In this document: positions 7,096 through 15,965 of the stretch, in pieces
Layout: every line of letters begins with the position of its first letter
Position numbering within the stretch: the stretch's first letter is position 1
Source of the DNA: Cyanobacteria bacterium UBA1186
Lineage (GTDB): Bacteria; Cyanobacteriota; Vampirovibrionia; Gastranaerophilales; Gastranaerophilaceae
NCBI GenBank assembly: GCA_002309875.1
Contig: DBYM01000004.1
Coordinates: 2,924-35,408 of the forward strand
Length of the DNA: 32,485 bases
Reading direction: 5' to 3'
Notes under the pieces: generated by a model
Seen by the model: the letters and a program-made list of their open reading frames with translations, nothing else
The model's database searches: none
Told to the model about the DNA's origin: nothing
Made by a program: the position numbers and the translations under genes

Positions 7096-8691
7096 TTAAG
7101 ATTCAAATAACTCGCTTATTTTATCCGCTATATCTTTAGGATCAATTTCCTGAGTAACTTTATTAATATCCTGCGCAGACTGATAGAGTTTAGCCGCTTC
7201 AACCTTATCCCCGACAATTGCAATGGACCTTGCCAAATTAAAGTGAGCAAGTGCATAACTCGGATTAGCCTCAATTGCTTTTCTAAAGAGTTCTATTGCC
7301 TTATTTACCCTGCCTAAATCGTCAAGATATATGACCCCTAAGTTATTATATGCAATATCGTAATTCGGATCATATTTAATAGCCAATTCATACGATTTTA
7401 TTGCTTCCTCAGTATCGGCCTTACCCCAATACAAAAAACCCAGGTTACAGTGTATTTTGGGATTGTGCGGCTGAAGTTCAAGAGCCTGCCTATATACAGT
7501 CAGGGCATTGTCATAATCCTCTTTATCATAGAATGCACTGCCAAGATTAACATAAATATCAATATCTTCAGGCGTAAGTACGTATGCAGTCTGATATGCA
7601 GAAATTGCAGCATCAGGGTCAGATTTATTTTCCTGATAAACAAAACCCATCGTTTGCGCAATTACACTAGTCCAAGAACGATTAGGATTAAGTGTTATTG
7701 CAGTCTGATAATTTGATATAGCCAGGTCAAATTCCCCTTTAATATAGTAAATATTGGCCACGTTAGAATACAAATCGGGAATATTCGGTGCCATCGCAAT
7801 CAGTTTGGTATAAACATCTATTGCCTGATTATAATCGCCCTGCTCCTCGTATGCCCTGCACAGGTGTCTGTATGCCGCAATATTAAATGCATCAAGCCAA
7901 ATAGCCATTTTATATTCGGTAATTGCGTCTTCGAAATAGCCCGTTGCCAGATAAATATCACCTAAAACGCAGTAAAGAGGGGCGAAGCCCGGGGCTTTTT
8001 CAGTGGCATCTGAGTACAGTTTTATCGCCTTACCATAATTTCTTAATTGTATTGCATAGAATCCGTTTATAAAAAGGAACAAAAAGCGTAAATAAGTTAC
8101 CGAACGCCATATATTTTTAACCGCTGTCTTATCGAACGGTATCAATAGTATTGATACTATCCTTTCATACAGGGATTTTAGTTTAACTCTTAAATTCTTG
8201 AATGATGCGGCATCATACAATTTGGATAAAAGATAATGCGAAGAAGATGCCCTCAGAGGTGAGCACTTAATAGCAGAGTCTGCGGCATCAATTGCATCAG
8301 TAAAATGAGCCTTTTTAACAAAAGTTTCTGCAATCATATAATATGCATCATAATATCTGTTCTTCTTCTCAAGTGCAGTTGTCAGGTAATTGAGAGCCTT
8401 ATCCAATTCCCCTTTATGATAAAAAGCAACTCCAAGTTTGTAATATATTTCAGGAGAATCAATTAAGGACTCCATTGCAAGTTGATACTCAGTTATTGCA
8501 TCATCAATATACTGACCGGAATTAAAAATATCCAAGTGCCATTCCAGATACAAATCGCCTAATCTGACGTGCAGCGATGCGTTTGAAGGGTCTTTCTGCA
8601 AGTCGATTTTACAGCGCTCAATCTGGTTATACATCTTGCTGTTTTTATGTACATCTGCAGTTTTATTTTCTTCTTCAGCTAATTTTTTCAT
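7096..8691 (-). CDS. Tetratricopeptide-repeat protein
   Basis: A protein of 531 residues made almost wholly of TPR units, about eleven or twelve of them. Clear examples read ...YYKLGVAFYHKGELDKAL..., ...YVNLGSAFYDKEDYDNAL... and ...YNNLGVIYLDDLGRVNKAI.... The array is broken at about residues 160-220 by a basic and hydrophobic segment (LLIPFDK, then LRFLFLFINGFYAI), which could be a membrane-touching or packed helix pair. No signal peptide is seen. TPR arrays are protein-protein scaffolds; the partner is unknown. The ATG at 8691 is chosen because GGGA lies 6 bases ahead of it and it follows the stop of the PilZ-like gene by 2 bases; an ATG at 8703 overlaps that gene instead. The tight spacing implies translational coupling. 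Confidence 0.85.
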   Translation of the reverse strand: MKKLAEEENKTADVHKNSKMYNQIERCKIDLQKDPSNASLHVRLGDLYLEWHLDIFNSGQYIDDAITEYQLAMESLIDSPEIYYKLGVAFYHKGELDKALNYLTTALEKKNRYYDAYYMIAETFVKKAHFTDAIDAADSAIKCSPLRASSSHYLLSKLYDAASFKNLRVKLKSLYERIVSILLIPFDKTAVKNIWRSVTYLRFLFLFINGFYAIQLRNYGKAIKLYSDATEKAPGFAPLYCVLGDIYLATGYFEDAITEYKMAIWLDAFNIAAYRHLCRAYEEQGDYNQAIDVYTKLIAMAPNIPDLYSNVANIYYIKGEFDLAISNYQTAITLNPNRSWTSVIAQTMGFVYQENKSDPDAAISAYQTAYVLTPEDIDIYVNLGSAFYDKEDYDNALTVYRQALELQPHNPKIHCNLGFLYWGKADTEEAIKSYELAIKYDPNYDIAYNNLGVIYLDDLGRVNKAIELFRKAIEANPSYALAHFNLARSIAIVGDKVEAAKLYQSAQDINKVTQEIDPKDIADKISELFES

Positions 8692-8693
8692 GA

Positions 8694-9308
8694 CTATTCC
8701 CATTCTTCCGACATGTTCTCATACATGTACATATAATACAATAATGCTTGTTTGGCATTTTCTGTAATTGTAGTAAATACCGCCGTATATTCATTTTCAT
8801 ATATCGGGTCAATTTCACTGATTTCAGCCCTGAATTTTATTGTACCGTATCCCTCAGGTAAAATCAAAGCACAATCAATATTTTCACCTACTTCGAATTT
8901 TTTGTTAGAGTCAAATTTTATGTACTCCGTTGATAACTCAAACGTTCTTAACTTAATAATACCGTCGTTCTTAAATACCTCGAGTTTTTCTGTTGCTCTT
9001 GCAAAGGGGATTTCATCACCCGGAGTGAGTTTTAACGCATTATAATCCAATTCAATAAAAAAGACTTCATTATCCAAAGGCGAAGATATTACTATTGTAT
9101 TAAAATCTATTGTTCCCAACTTGGTAAATATCTTTGCAGTCAGTTCAGCGCCTTCATTAAAGAATTCAACATATCTCATGAAATATTGAGGCAACTGTAA
9201 TGCAAGCCTGTCGTCATAGACTTTCTCAATAATACAAGTCATTTCAACAATATTTGTTTCTTTTTGAAAGATTAATGCAATCTTTTGTCCTGCTGATATT
9301 AAGTCCAT
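8694..9308 (-). CDS. PilZ-like / YcgR-N-like protein with degenerate motif
   Basis: A 204-residue cytosolic protein of two beta-rich halves. The first half (about 1-95) resembles the YcgR N-terminal (PilZN) beta barrel, and the second (about 96-190) a PilZ domain. PilZ proteins bind c-di-GMP through an RxxxR motif and a (D/N)xSxxG motif. Here the matching places read ARATEKLEV and ELSTEYIKF, so the second Arg, the Asp and the Gly are missing. Ligand binding is therefore doubtful, and the fold assignment itself is only moderately sure. It is the first gene of a two-gene unit with the TPR protein. A TATAAT lies 7 bases before the ATG and no SD sequence is visible, so the message may be leaderless. 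Confidence 0.5.
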   Translation of the reverse strand: MDLISAGQKIALIFQKETNIVEMTCIIEKVYDDRLALQLPQYFMRYVEFFNEGAELTAKIFTKLGTIDFNTIVISSPLDNEVFFIELDYNALKLTPGDEIPFARATEKLEVFKNDGIIKLRTFELSTEYIKFDSNKKFEVGENIDCALILPEGYGTIKFRAEISEIDPIYENEYTAVFTTITENAKQALLYYMYMYENMSEEWE

Positions 9309-9315
9309 AGTTATT

Positions 9316-9344
9316 ATTATAGATAATTATGCGTCAAAAGGCAA
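9316..9344 (-). promoter_or_regulatory. Promoter with start point at the PilZ-like gene's ATG
   Basis: On the minus strand, TTGCCT (9339-9344, 4 of 6), 17 bases and a perfect TATAAT (9316-9321). The hexamer ends 7 bases from the ATG at 9308. The design is nearly the same as that of the mnmC2-like gene (TTGCCC, 17, TATAAT, 6, ATG). Confidence 0.5.
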
Positions 9345-9354
9345 CAAAAACTAT

Positions 9355-12300
9355 CTAATAGGGCATTTCTTCAACGAAAGCAGGAACTTTCGCATTTGGA
9401 GTTGGTAAATCCCTTTGTTTTAAAGATTTTTGCGAATATGAAATCCAGTTAAACAATTTAACAGATGAAGGTTTATCAATCACACCGTTAATGACAGAGC
9501 GGAACTCCTTAGTATTCTTCATAGGCAGTTGTGGAATTTTCTCATAATCTTCAACGGAAACGCTGCCCTTTGTTTCTTCACCCGTTAACATAATCATCAG
9601 TTTATTCAACGAGAATTCACCAAAGAAACCAAGCCCTGAAACAATTTCATCAGACAAACGCCCGAGTACTATCAGTTTACCGTAATCATTTTCAGGATTA
9701 TACTGTCCCTTTATAAACAATGACATCAAAGGCCCCTGAGACTGTATAAAGTTGATATTGGCAATGCCGTTCTGCACAGTTATGTCTCCCCTGAGATATT
9801 TGAATAATCCTGTATCTTTTAATGTTATTGCCTTTGTAATAACACTCAGAGATGTTCTCAGCATATTATCCGCTATTACGTTCTGCGCATACAGCAAATG
9901 CTCAAGTTTTCCTAACGAAGACATTCTGCCGTTGTGTATTTTGAATTTAATTTCTCCGTTTAAGGACTTTTTAGAATTCAGGTTCCCCTTAATTTTCGAA
10001 TCGAAATCCATTGTACCGCTTATTACATCATCTCTTGGAGAAACAATGTCAAATATCGGAGCAGCACTGACACCTCTTGCCATAATATTAGAATCAAAGT
10101 CTTCATCTTTAATATTAAACTGGAGATTTCCTGCCAATTTACCGTTATACGCTTCTGCGGAAATGTTTTTAAGACTGACAATATTATTAACCAAAGACAA
10201 ATCACTATTAACCTGAGCAAGATAGAGCGACGAGCCGTATATGCTTGCAGCAAGACGTTCCGAATAGAATTTACCTTCCTGAACAACAATGTCTGATAAT
10301 TTCATCATCGGACTGTCTTTATACATCAGGATTGTATCAGTATTCAAATACTTCGATTTGATGTTTATATTTTTGACTGTTAATTTATCCGCTATATCGG
10401 TCAAAAATACAGCATTCACGCCCACTGAAGAATCTCCGATTTTTACAAGCGGTGCATTGAGATTGGCAACGTTTTTATTAAAATCAACGTTACAGTTGGA
10501 TATCGACAACTGCGCGCCCTGATTAAAGAGATTAACTATTCCGAATTGTCCGATAATTTCAGGAGTTTTTATCGGTCCATTCAGGAATAAATCGCCTTTA
10601 GCCTGTATCATTGTATCGGCTATGTTCATATTTAGGGTTTGCGGAATCAGAATTCTTAAATTTTTAAATACAGGGTTATTAAAATCTTCAATATTACCGT
10701 TGATTACCAACTTTTTGCTGCCCTTAAGATTCGCTTTAAATTCGTTTGAAAATTTACCGCTGAAAGCAGAAATGCTTAAATCTTCAATTTTGACAGAATT
10801 CTTTTCGGATTTAGCCGATATATTTATAAGCGACGGCTCATCAAGAATATTCGTTTGTTCAACAAGTATCTGAGAATTTAAATTTTGTACGGCTTTGTTC
10901 CCGCCAAAAGTTATATTTAACGGGTACCTTGCGGAAATTGAATTTAAGAATTTTAAGTCTTTTGAATAAACCGCGCCATTAAGTGCCGAATTAAATATTA
11001 TTCCGTTATTACTGTAATTCAGAACATCACATTTTGCCGTAAGTTTTGAATTTGGCATATATATGCTTGTTTCCGGAATCGTTATACGATCGTGTTCAAT
11101 ATTAATCTTTAAAGACGGCATTTTAATTATTTCTGAAAATTCGGTCTTGCATAAAATATTGCTTATATTTGCACTGTTACTTTTGTTTGTATCCAAATTT
11201 ACAGAATCAGCCGATAACTCAAATTTGTCATTGATGACTTTAAGGTTATCAATATGCAAATTCTCTTTATGAACAATATTATCAAGTGTTCCGGTAAAAT
11301 TAGCAGCGAGCGATAGAATCCCGTTTTTGACTCCCCAGGATTCAGGACATAAATCAGCCAGAGCAACCTTGTCCATTATGGCTTCAACGTTAATATCTTT
11401 ACTGATTACCCCTTTTGCAAAGATCGGAGACTTATCCACATAGCCTGTTGCATTTACAATATTTATTGAATTACCTGAGAAATCGATGTCTGAATTTATC
11501 TTATCTATCTTTAATCCCGAGGCCTTTACTGATGCATTTGTTACCTTCATATATCCGTTTGATTTAATTTTATTAAGGTCGCCTTTTAAGGTGAAATTAG
11601 CATTTAGGCCTCCGTTAAGCGAATCAATTCCTTTGAATTTAGAGAAATTCGTTAAGATTTTCAGTTTTTTATACATTGTATTCAGGTCGATATCATCTGT
11701 CTTAACCTTCAAATCTACAATCGGTTTATCCGAAGTGTTCACATAGCCTTCAATATAAACCTTATTCTCTCCCTGAGCATATATATTAGACAGAACACTT
11801 GCCTTATCCCCAAGAAAAGTAACATATATAAAACTTTTAGGATTTCTGTGTCCGTAATCAAGCACAGACATATTATCAATATTGATTAAACCGTTTGTTT
11901 GGGTTTCACCGTCTGCGTTTTTCTTTATTTTTAAATCTGCTATTACATCAGTATGGAAATCCAATTCCTTAATCTGGCTTATAAATGATTCAAAATCAAT
12001 TTTCGCATTATCAACACTGCCCTGAAGTTCAAATCTCGGCAAAACAGCAACATCATAACCTATATGTTTCTTGTCATTGATACTAAAATCACCCTGTGCT
12101 TTAACCTGAAAATTTTTGTAATTTATTAATTTACGTGACTCAAAGTTTTGCCCTTTCAGGTTGTATTTATCACCATTCCTGAAGTTGTTATATGTTATAG
12201 AGTATTCTTTAAGTTTAATGTTCGGGATTTCCGAGAACGGCTTTTCTTCAAGTTTACTGAGTAAGTCCGGCAAATATTTGTCATTCGAATTTACTCTTAC

Positions 12301-12627
12301 ATTGAGTTTCTTTGCAACAATTTTATTTATTACCGGTTTCTTTTTGGCCACAGATGACCATGGAATATAGAATTTTACGATATCAAACTGAGAGAATTTT
12401 TGTCCGTCCTGATACATTACGTGCATAACAGGCGCTTTTACCTTTATTTGAGGGCCTATACGTAAAATTAATTTTTCAATATGGACATCGACACCGAATT
12501 CGTTCTTAACCTGTTCTTCTACGGTTGGAATAAAACTCGAAATACCAATCGGGACAAAACATATCGTAACAAATGCCGCTATAACCAATAAAATTGCTAT
12601 TATATATTTGCTATATTTTTTCATCAT
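9355..12627 (-). CDS. AsmA-like envelope protein (bridge-like lipid transfer superfamily)
   Basis: A 1090-residue protein with one N-terminal membrane helix (about 8-28), followed by very long beta-strand repeats rich in Asn, Lys, Ser and Ile. The pattern immediately after the helix (an inter-membrane-facing domain with VEEQVKNEFGVDVHIEKLILRIGPQIKVKAP) is typical of AsmA-family proteins. The C-terminal region with NGRMSSLGKLEHLL and VQNGIANINFIQSQGPLMSLFIKGQYNPENDYGK spread over about 910-1010 matches AsmA_2/DUF3971-like C-termini. AsmA, TamB and YhdP are thought to form periplasmic grooves that carry phospholipids between membranes. The gene follows the ABC ATPase with a 7-base gap and has only a weak GAAG SD, so it is probably coupled to it. 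Two adjacent ATGs (12627, 12624) are possible starts. Confidence 0.8.
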   Translation of the reverse strand: MMKKYSKYIIAILLVIAAFVTICFVPIGISSFIPTVEEQVKNEFGVDVHIEKLILRIGPQIKVKAPVMHVMYQDGQKFSQFDIVKFYIPWSSVAKKKPVINKIVAKKLNVRVNSNDKYLPDLLSKLEEKPFSEIPNIKLKEYSITYNNFRNGDKYNLKGQNFESRKLINYKNFQVKAQGDFSINDKKHIGYDVAVLPRFELQGSVDNAKIDFESFISQIKELDFHTDVIADLKIKKNADGETQTNGLINIDNMSVLDYGHRNPKSFIYVTFLGDKASVLSNIYAQGENKVYIEGYVNTSDKPIVDLKVKTDDIDLNTMYKKLKILTNFSKFKGIDSLNGGLNANFTLKGDLNKIKSNGYMKVTNASVKASGLKIDKINSDIDFSGNSINIVNATGYVDKSPIFAKGVISKDINVEAIMDKVALADLCPESWGVKNGILSLAANFTGTLDNIVHKENLHIDNLKVINDKFELSADSVNLDTNKSNSANISNILCKTEFSEIIKMPSLKINIEHDRITIPETSIYMPNSKLTAKCDVLNYSNNGIIFNSALNGAVYSKDLKFLNSISARYPLNITFGGNKAVQNLNSQILVEQTNILDEPSLINISAKSEKNSVKIEDLSISAFSGKFSNEFKANLKGSKKLVINGNIEDFNNPVFKNLRILIPQTLNMNIADTMIQAKGDLFLNGPIKTPEIIGQFGIVNLFNQGAQLSISNCNVDFNKNVANLNAPLVKIGDSSVGVNAVFLTDIADKLTVKNINIKSKYLNTDTILMYKDSPMMKLSDIVVQEGKFYSERLAASIYGSSLYLAQVNSDLSLVNNIVSLKNISAEAYNGKLAGNLQFNIKDEDFDSNIMARGVSAAPIFDIVSPRDDVISGTMDFDSKIKGNLNSKKSLNGEIKFKIHNGRMSSLGKLEHLLYAQNVIADNMLRTSLSVITKAITLKDTGLFKYLRGDITVQNGIANINFIQSQGPLMSLFIKGQYNPENDYGKLIVLGRLSDEIVSGLGFFGEFSLNKLMIMLTGEETKGSVSVEDYEKIPQLPMKNTKEFRSVINGVIDKPSSVKLFNWISYSQKSLKQRDLPTPNAKVPAFVEEMPY

Positions 12628-12634
12628 TCACTTC

Positions 12635-13675
12635 TTATTTATACAAAATATTTAAACCGCTGTCGTTGTCAAAATAATACATATCCTTTTCGGATATATG
12701 CAATTCGACGAAATCTGAGCAAGGATAATCTATCGGAACTTTAGCAACACATTTCGCACCGTTCATATTAAAATAGATATTCCGCTCCCCGCCACTCATT
12801 TCAACAATATCAGCATTTACATTAACAGTCTTATCTCCACAAATCATCTTTTCGGCCCTTATACCGACAGTAAGTCTTTTTTGAGTTATATTATCAGGCA
12901 GCACAAATTCAACATCATTAATTTTTATTTTACCGCCGACATTTTCAACTTCAATAAAGTTCATAGTACCAATAAATCCTGCAACAAATTTGTTTTTAGG
13001 ATTATTGTATATTTCCTCAGGCGTAGCCGACTGTTGTATAACACCTTTATCCAAAACAACTATTCTGTCGCCCATAGTCAGTGCCTCAGTTTGATCATGA
13101 GTTACATATACGAAAGTCGTTTCCAATTTCTTATGCAAACGTTTAATTTCTGTTCTCATCTGAACTCTTAAGTTCGCATCAAGGTTTGATAACGGTTCGT
13201 CCATTAAAAAGACTTTTGGGTTTCTCACAATAGCCCTGCCCAAAGCAACACGCTGACGTTGTCCGCCCGATAACTGTTTGGGTTTTCTGTCAAGCAAATC
13301 TTCCAAATTTAAAGCCTTTGCCGCTTCTCTAACCTTTTCATCTATCGTTGTTTTGTCGTATTTACGCATCTTTAGACCAAATGCGATATTATCATATACA
13401 TTCATATGCGGATAAAGTGCATAACTCTGAAAAACAAATGCAATATCTCTGTCCTTCGGTAACACATTATTTACCTTTTTATCGTCAATAAATATTTCTC
13501 CGCCCGTAATATCTTCTAATCCTGCAATCAGACGCAAAATGGTTGATTTTCCGCAGCCTGACGAGCCGACAAGGACTATAAATTCTTTATCATTAATCTC
13601 CAGGTTAATGTTATCAATGATATTTCTTTTGCCGTCATAACTTTTTACAAGATTTTTTAAAATTAATTTACTCAT
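12635..13675 (-). CDS. ABC transporter ATP-binding protein, MalK/UgpC/MsmX type
   Basis: A 346-residue ABC ATPase with every catalytic motif: Walker A GSSGCGKST (37-45), Q-loop Q83, signature LSGGQRQRV (135-143), Walker B VFLMDEP (155-161) and switch His H193 in VTHDQ. Residues about 235-346 form the C-terminal OB/TOBE regulatory domain of the CUT1 sugar-importer subfamily, which includes MalK, UgpC and the shared ATPase MsmX. No permease or binding-protein gene is present in the window, so it may energise importers coded elsewhere. The gene lies between a degenerate histidine kinase (16-base gap) and an AsmA-like protein (7-base gap). The operon might therefore serve envelope function rather than sugar uptake, but this is only inferred. 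Confidence 0.9.
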   Translation of the reverse strand: MSKLILKNLVKSYDGKRNIIDNINLEINDKEFIVLVGSSGCGKSTILRLIAGLEDITGGEIFIDDKKVNNVLPKDRDIAFVFQSYALYPHMNVYDNIAFGLKMRKYDKTTIDEKVREAAKALNLEDLLDRKPKQLSGGQRQRVALGRAIVRNPKVFLMDEPLSNLDANLRVQMRTEIKRLHKKLETTFVYVTHDQTEALTMGDRIVVLDKGVIQQSATPEEIYNNPKNKFVAGFIGTMNFIEVENVGGKIKINDVEFVLPDNITQKRLTVGIRAEKMICGDKTVNVNADIVEMSGGERNIYFNMNGAKCVAKVPIDYPCSDFVELHISEKDMYYFDNDSGLNILYK

Positions 13676-13691
13676 AACTCTCCACGATACA

Positions 13692-14777
13692 TTAAACCTG
13701 CGGTATCAGCATATTGAAACTTGTACTCTTCAATATCTTGGATTCAACCCAGAAATCGCCTCTCAAAGCCTGTACAAGATTCTTTACGCAGGCAAGAGTC
13801 ATCGCTCTTAACAAGTTCTTTCTGTTTGCACTGTCAATCACTCTGTACGGGTCAAACAGCCCCTCCAAATCACTCTCTGAAAACAGCAGTGAACTGCAGG
13901 ATATCGATATATAAAACGGATTAATTCCTTTAAAATTTTTAACCTTTAAAAAGTCTTCATCAGGAATTGAAAGTTTTATTGTTATATCGCCCATCTCTAT
14001 TGTTCTTAATACAACCTCAAGCAGATTCTGAAGAATTGCCCTGAGCATATTGTCATCTGTTGATATTATACCCTTTGCGCCTTCATCAGCACTGATATCC
14101 CACCTTATTTCTTTACCTTTATACAACTGCTCATTATACTTAACTACCGAATTTATCAGATTTAAAGCATCGAATTTCTTACTTTCCGGAACGGGAAGTG
14201 CCGACTCTGTCTGAGAAAGTTCGATAAGTTTTGATACAAAGTACATAAGGTCAGTCGAATTTTTTCTTATGATATTAAGATATTTCTCCTGCTGAGAAGA
14301 CATATTACCGCCCAAACCGTCAGCCATTGCCTGTGAAAACCCAATTATAGACTGAAGCGGGGCTTTAAAATCGTTGGAAAGTTTTGAGAGAAAAATATTC
14401 TTTTCTCTGTTTACGGGAGTGTCAATATTTTCGCAAACTGTGTCTTCTTCGGACTCCTTTACCGTATCCCTGAAATCAAATACATAACCTTCGTTAATTT
14501 CTTTTACCGTGGTATCGAAATACATCTCCTTACCCGTACATTTTGTTATAAACGGTTTATTTAAAGAAATTGCATTGATTGCCAAATTTATCGGATTTTC
14601 AATGAAATCGGATATATTTGAGGTCATCAGATTTATTTTGGAAGTCTCAAATATCTCGGACGCTTTCTCGTTCACCCATTGTATTTTTCCGTCTTTAGCA
14701 CAAAAAACTATCGCATCAGGCAAGGCTTTTTCAACATCAATCTCAGTTGTCTTAAATAAAATTTTCTTAAAATCCAT
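13692..14777 (-). CDS. Degenerate sensor histidine kinase (PAS + HisKA-like + HATPase-like)
   Basis: Residue numbers count from the chosen ATG at 14777 (361 residues). It is preferred to a GTG at 14813 because AAGGA lies 7-8 bases before it. Residues about 12-105 form a PAS-like sensor domain. The dimerisation helix (about 125-190) reads FLSKLSNDFKAPLQSIIGFS, against the usual FLANMSHELRTPLNSIIGFS. The phospho-acceptor His is therefore replaced by Asn (N135). The following domain keeps a recognisable N-box-like helix (RAILQNLLEVVLRTIE), but the DxGxG G1 box is replaced by CSSLLFSESDLEG. Both autophosphorylation and ATP binding look lost. It has no transmembrane helix and no adjacent response regulator. 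It heads an operon with the ABC ATPase and AsmA-like genes. It could be a pseudokinase sensor or scaffold. Confidence 0.75.
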   Translation of the reverse strand: MDFKKILFKTTEIDVEKALPDAIVFCAKDGKIQWVNEKASEIFETSKINLMTSNISDFIENPINLAINAISLNKPFITKCTGKEMYFDTTVKEINEGYVFDFRDTVKESEEDTVCENIDTPVNREKNIFLSKLSNDFKAPLQSIIGFSQAMADGLGGNMSSQQEKYLNIIRKNSTDLMYFVSKLIELSQTESALPVPESKKFDALNLINSVVKYNEQLYKGKEIRWDISADEGAKGIISTDDNMLRAILQNLLEVVLRTIEMGDITIKLSIPDEDFLKVKNFKGINPFYISISCSSLLFSESDLEGLFDPYRVIDSANRKNLLRAMTLACVKNLVQALRGDFWVESKILKSTSFNMLIPQV

Positions 14778-14803
14778 ATTACAATCCTTAAAACTACAGA
14801 CAT

Positions 14804-14812
14804 ATTTTAACA
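14804..14812 (-). promoter_or_regulatory. Extended -10 element of the pseudokinase-ABC-AsmA operon
   Basis: On the minus strand, TGTTAAAAT gives TG-n-TAAAAT (5 of 6 in the hexamer). No good -35 box is seen, as is common for extended -10 promoters. The start would fall near 14797, leaving a leader of about 20 bases that holds the AAGGA SD. Confidence 0.4.
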
Positions 14813-14913
14813 CAAAAGAAGTATAAACGATTGAGTTTTATTAAAAAATAGTTAAGTTTATTAATAAAACGTAATTTTTATATTAATATGCTAGTATAAG
14901 GACTTGTACGATT

Positions 14914-15963
14914 ATGAAATATAAAGATTATTACGAAACACTTGGCGTAAAACGTGAGGCAACAGAGGCCGAAATCAAATCGGCATATCGTAAACTTGCC
15001 AGAAAATACCACCCCGACGTAAATAAAACTAAAGAAGCAGAAGAGAAATTTAAAGAAATAAATGAAGCATACGAAGTGCTCGGAGATAAAGCAAAACGGC
15101 AAAGATATGACAGTCTTGGCGCGAATTGGCAGGGAGGTGCAGATTACACTCCCCCTCCGGGGTTTGAAAACTTCAGTTTTAATTTTGGGCAGGGAGGTAA
15201 TGCTCAGGGATTTGATTTTGGCGGAGCAGGCGGCTTCTCTGATTTCTTTGCATCATTATTTGGCGACATGATGAGCGGAGGAACAGCATCAAGAACTACC
15301 TCACAGAGTTTTGGCGGATTTGATTTCGGCGGAATGAATATGGGTAATATGAATTCAGGCAGAACGTCCGCTAGGAAACAAGCACAAGCGGGAGAAAATT
15401 TAGATATAACAAAGACACTCAATATAACAGCAAAAGAAATTTTTGATAAAAAACCCGTAAGCATAAGTTATACTGAAATGGACAAGTGTCATAACTGCAA
15501 CGGGAACGGATATTGCTCTCATTGCGGGGGAACAGGATTTGTATCAACTCCTAAAACCGTAAAAGTTAAACTGCCTTCTGAAGTTAAGGAAGGTCAAAAA
15601 ATCCGTCTGAAAGGCGAGGGTAAAAACAACAGTTACGGGCAAAAAGGGGATTTATACCTGATTATACACATTAAAGACCCCGAATACGAAATCGACGGAT
15701 CAACCCTGACAAAAGAGGTTGAAATCACTCCTCCTGAGGCGGTGTTAGGCTGTTCTAAAGATATTCAAACTCTACATGGCAAAATCAACATAAAAATTCC
15801 GGCCGGAGTTTCAAGCGGACAAGCACTTAGGCTCAAAGGGCTCGGGCTGCCGGAAGGCAAGGGCTACGGGATATTAAATGCCAAGATAAAGATTGTAATT
15901 CCGAATAATTACAGTAAGGAAATTAAAGACCTTTACAAAAAGATAGGCGAACTAAGTCAATAA
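14914..15963 (+). CDS. DnaJ-family co-chaperone with a half-size zinc domain
   Basis: A 349-residue Hsp40. The J-domain occupies residues 1-68, with the HPD triad at 33-35 that stimulates DnaK ATPase. A Gly/Phe-rich stretch follows (about 71-150), rich in GGFDFGG-like units. The substrate-binding C-terminal domains I and II span about 160-345. Full DnaJ has four CxxCxGxG repeats and two zinc ions. Here only two fused units occur, CHNCNGNGYCSHCGGTG (192-208; Cys 192, 195, 201, 204), enough for one zinc. The protein is thus between type A (DnaJ) and type B (CbpA). The start ATG is preceded by AAGGA, with a long 11-base gap. A bidirectional hairpin terminator follows. The genuine dnaJ may lie elsewhere, so I give no symbol. 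Confidence 0.9.
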   Translation: MKYKDYYETLGVKREATEAEIKSAYRKLARKYHPDVNKTKEAEEKFKEINEAYEVLGDKAKRQRYDSLGANWQGGADYTPPPGFENFSFNFGQGGNAQGFDFGGAGGFSDFFASLFGDMMSGGTASRTTSQSFGGFDFGGMNMGNMNSGRTSARKQAQAGENLDITKTLNITAKEIFDKKPVSISYTEMDKCHNCNGNGYCSHCGGTGFVSTPKTVKVKLPSEVKEGQKIRLKGEGKNNSYGQKGDLYLIIHIKDPEYEIDGSTLTKEVEITPPEAVLGCSKDIQTLHGKINIKIPAGVSSGQALRLKGLGLPEGKGYGILNAKIKIVIPNNYSKEIKDLYKKIGELSQ

Positions 15964-15965
15964 TA

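Noticed and set aside
9322..9337. A TTGACG hexamer upstream of the PilZ-like gene as the -35 box
   Set aside because: It is only 10 bases from the perfect TATAAT. The TTGCCT at 9339-9344 has the right 17-base spacing.
9752..10216. A 154-residue open frame antisense to the AsmA-like gene
   Set aside because: It lies wholly inside a 1090-residue gene with a clear family pattern. It has no SD sequence or recognisable domain, and is a shadow of a biased codon pattern.
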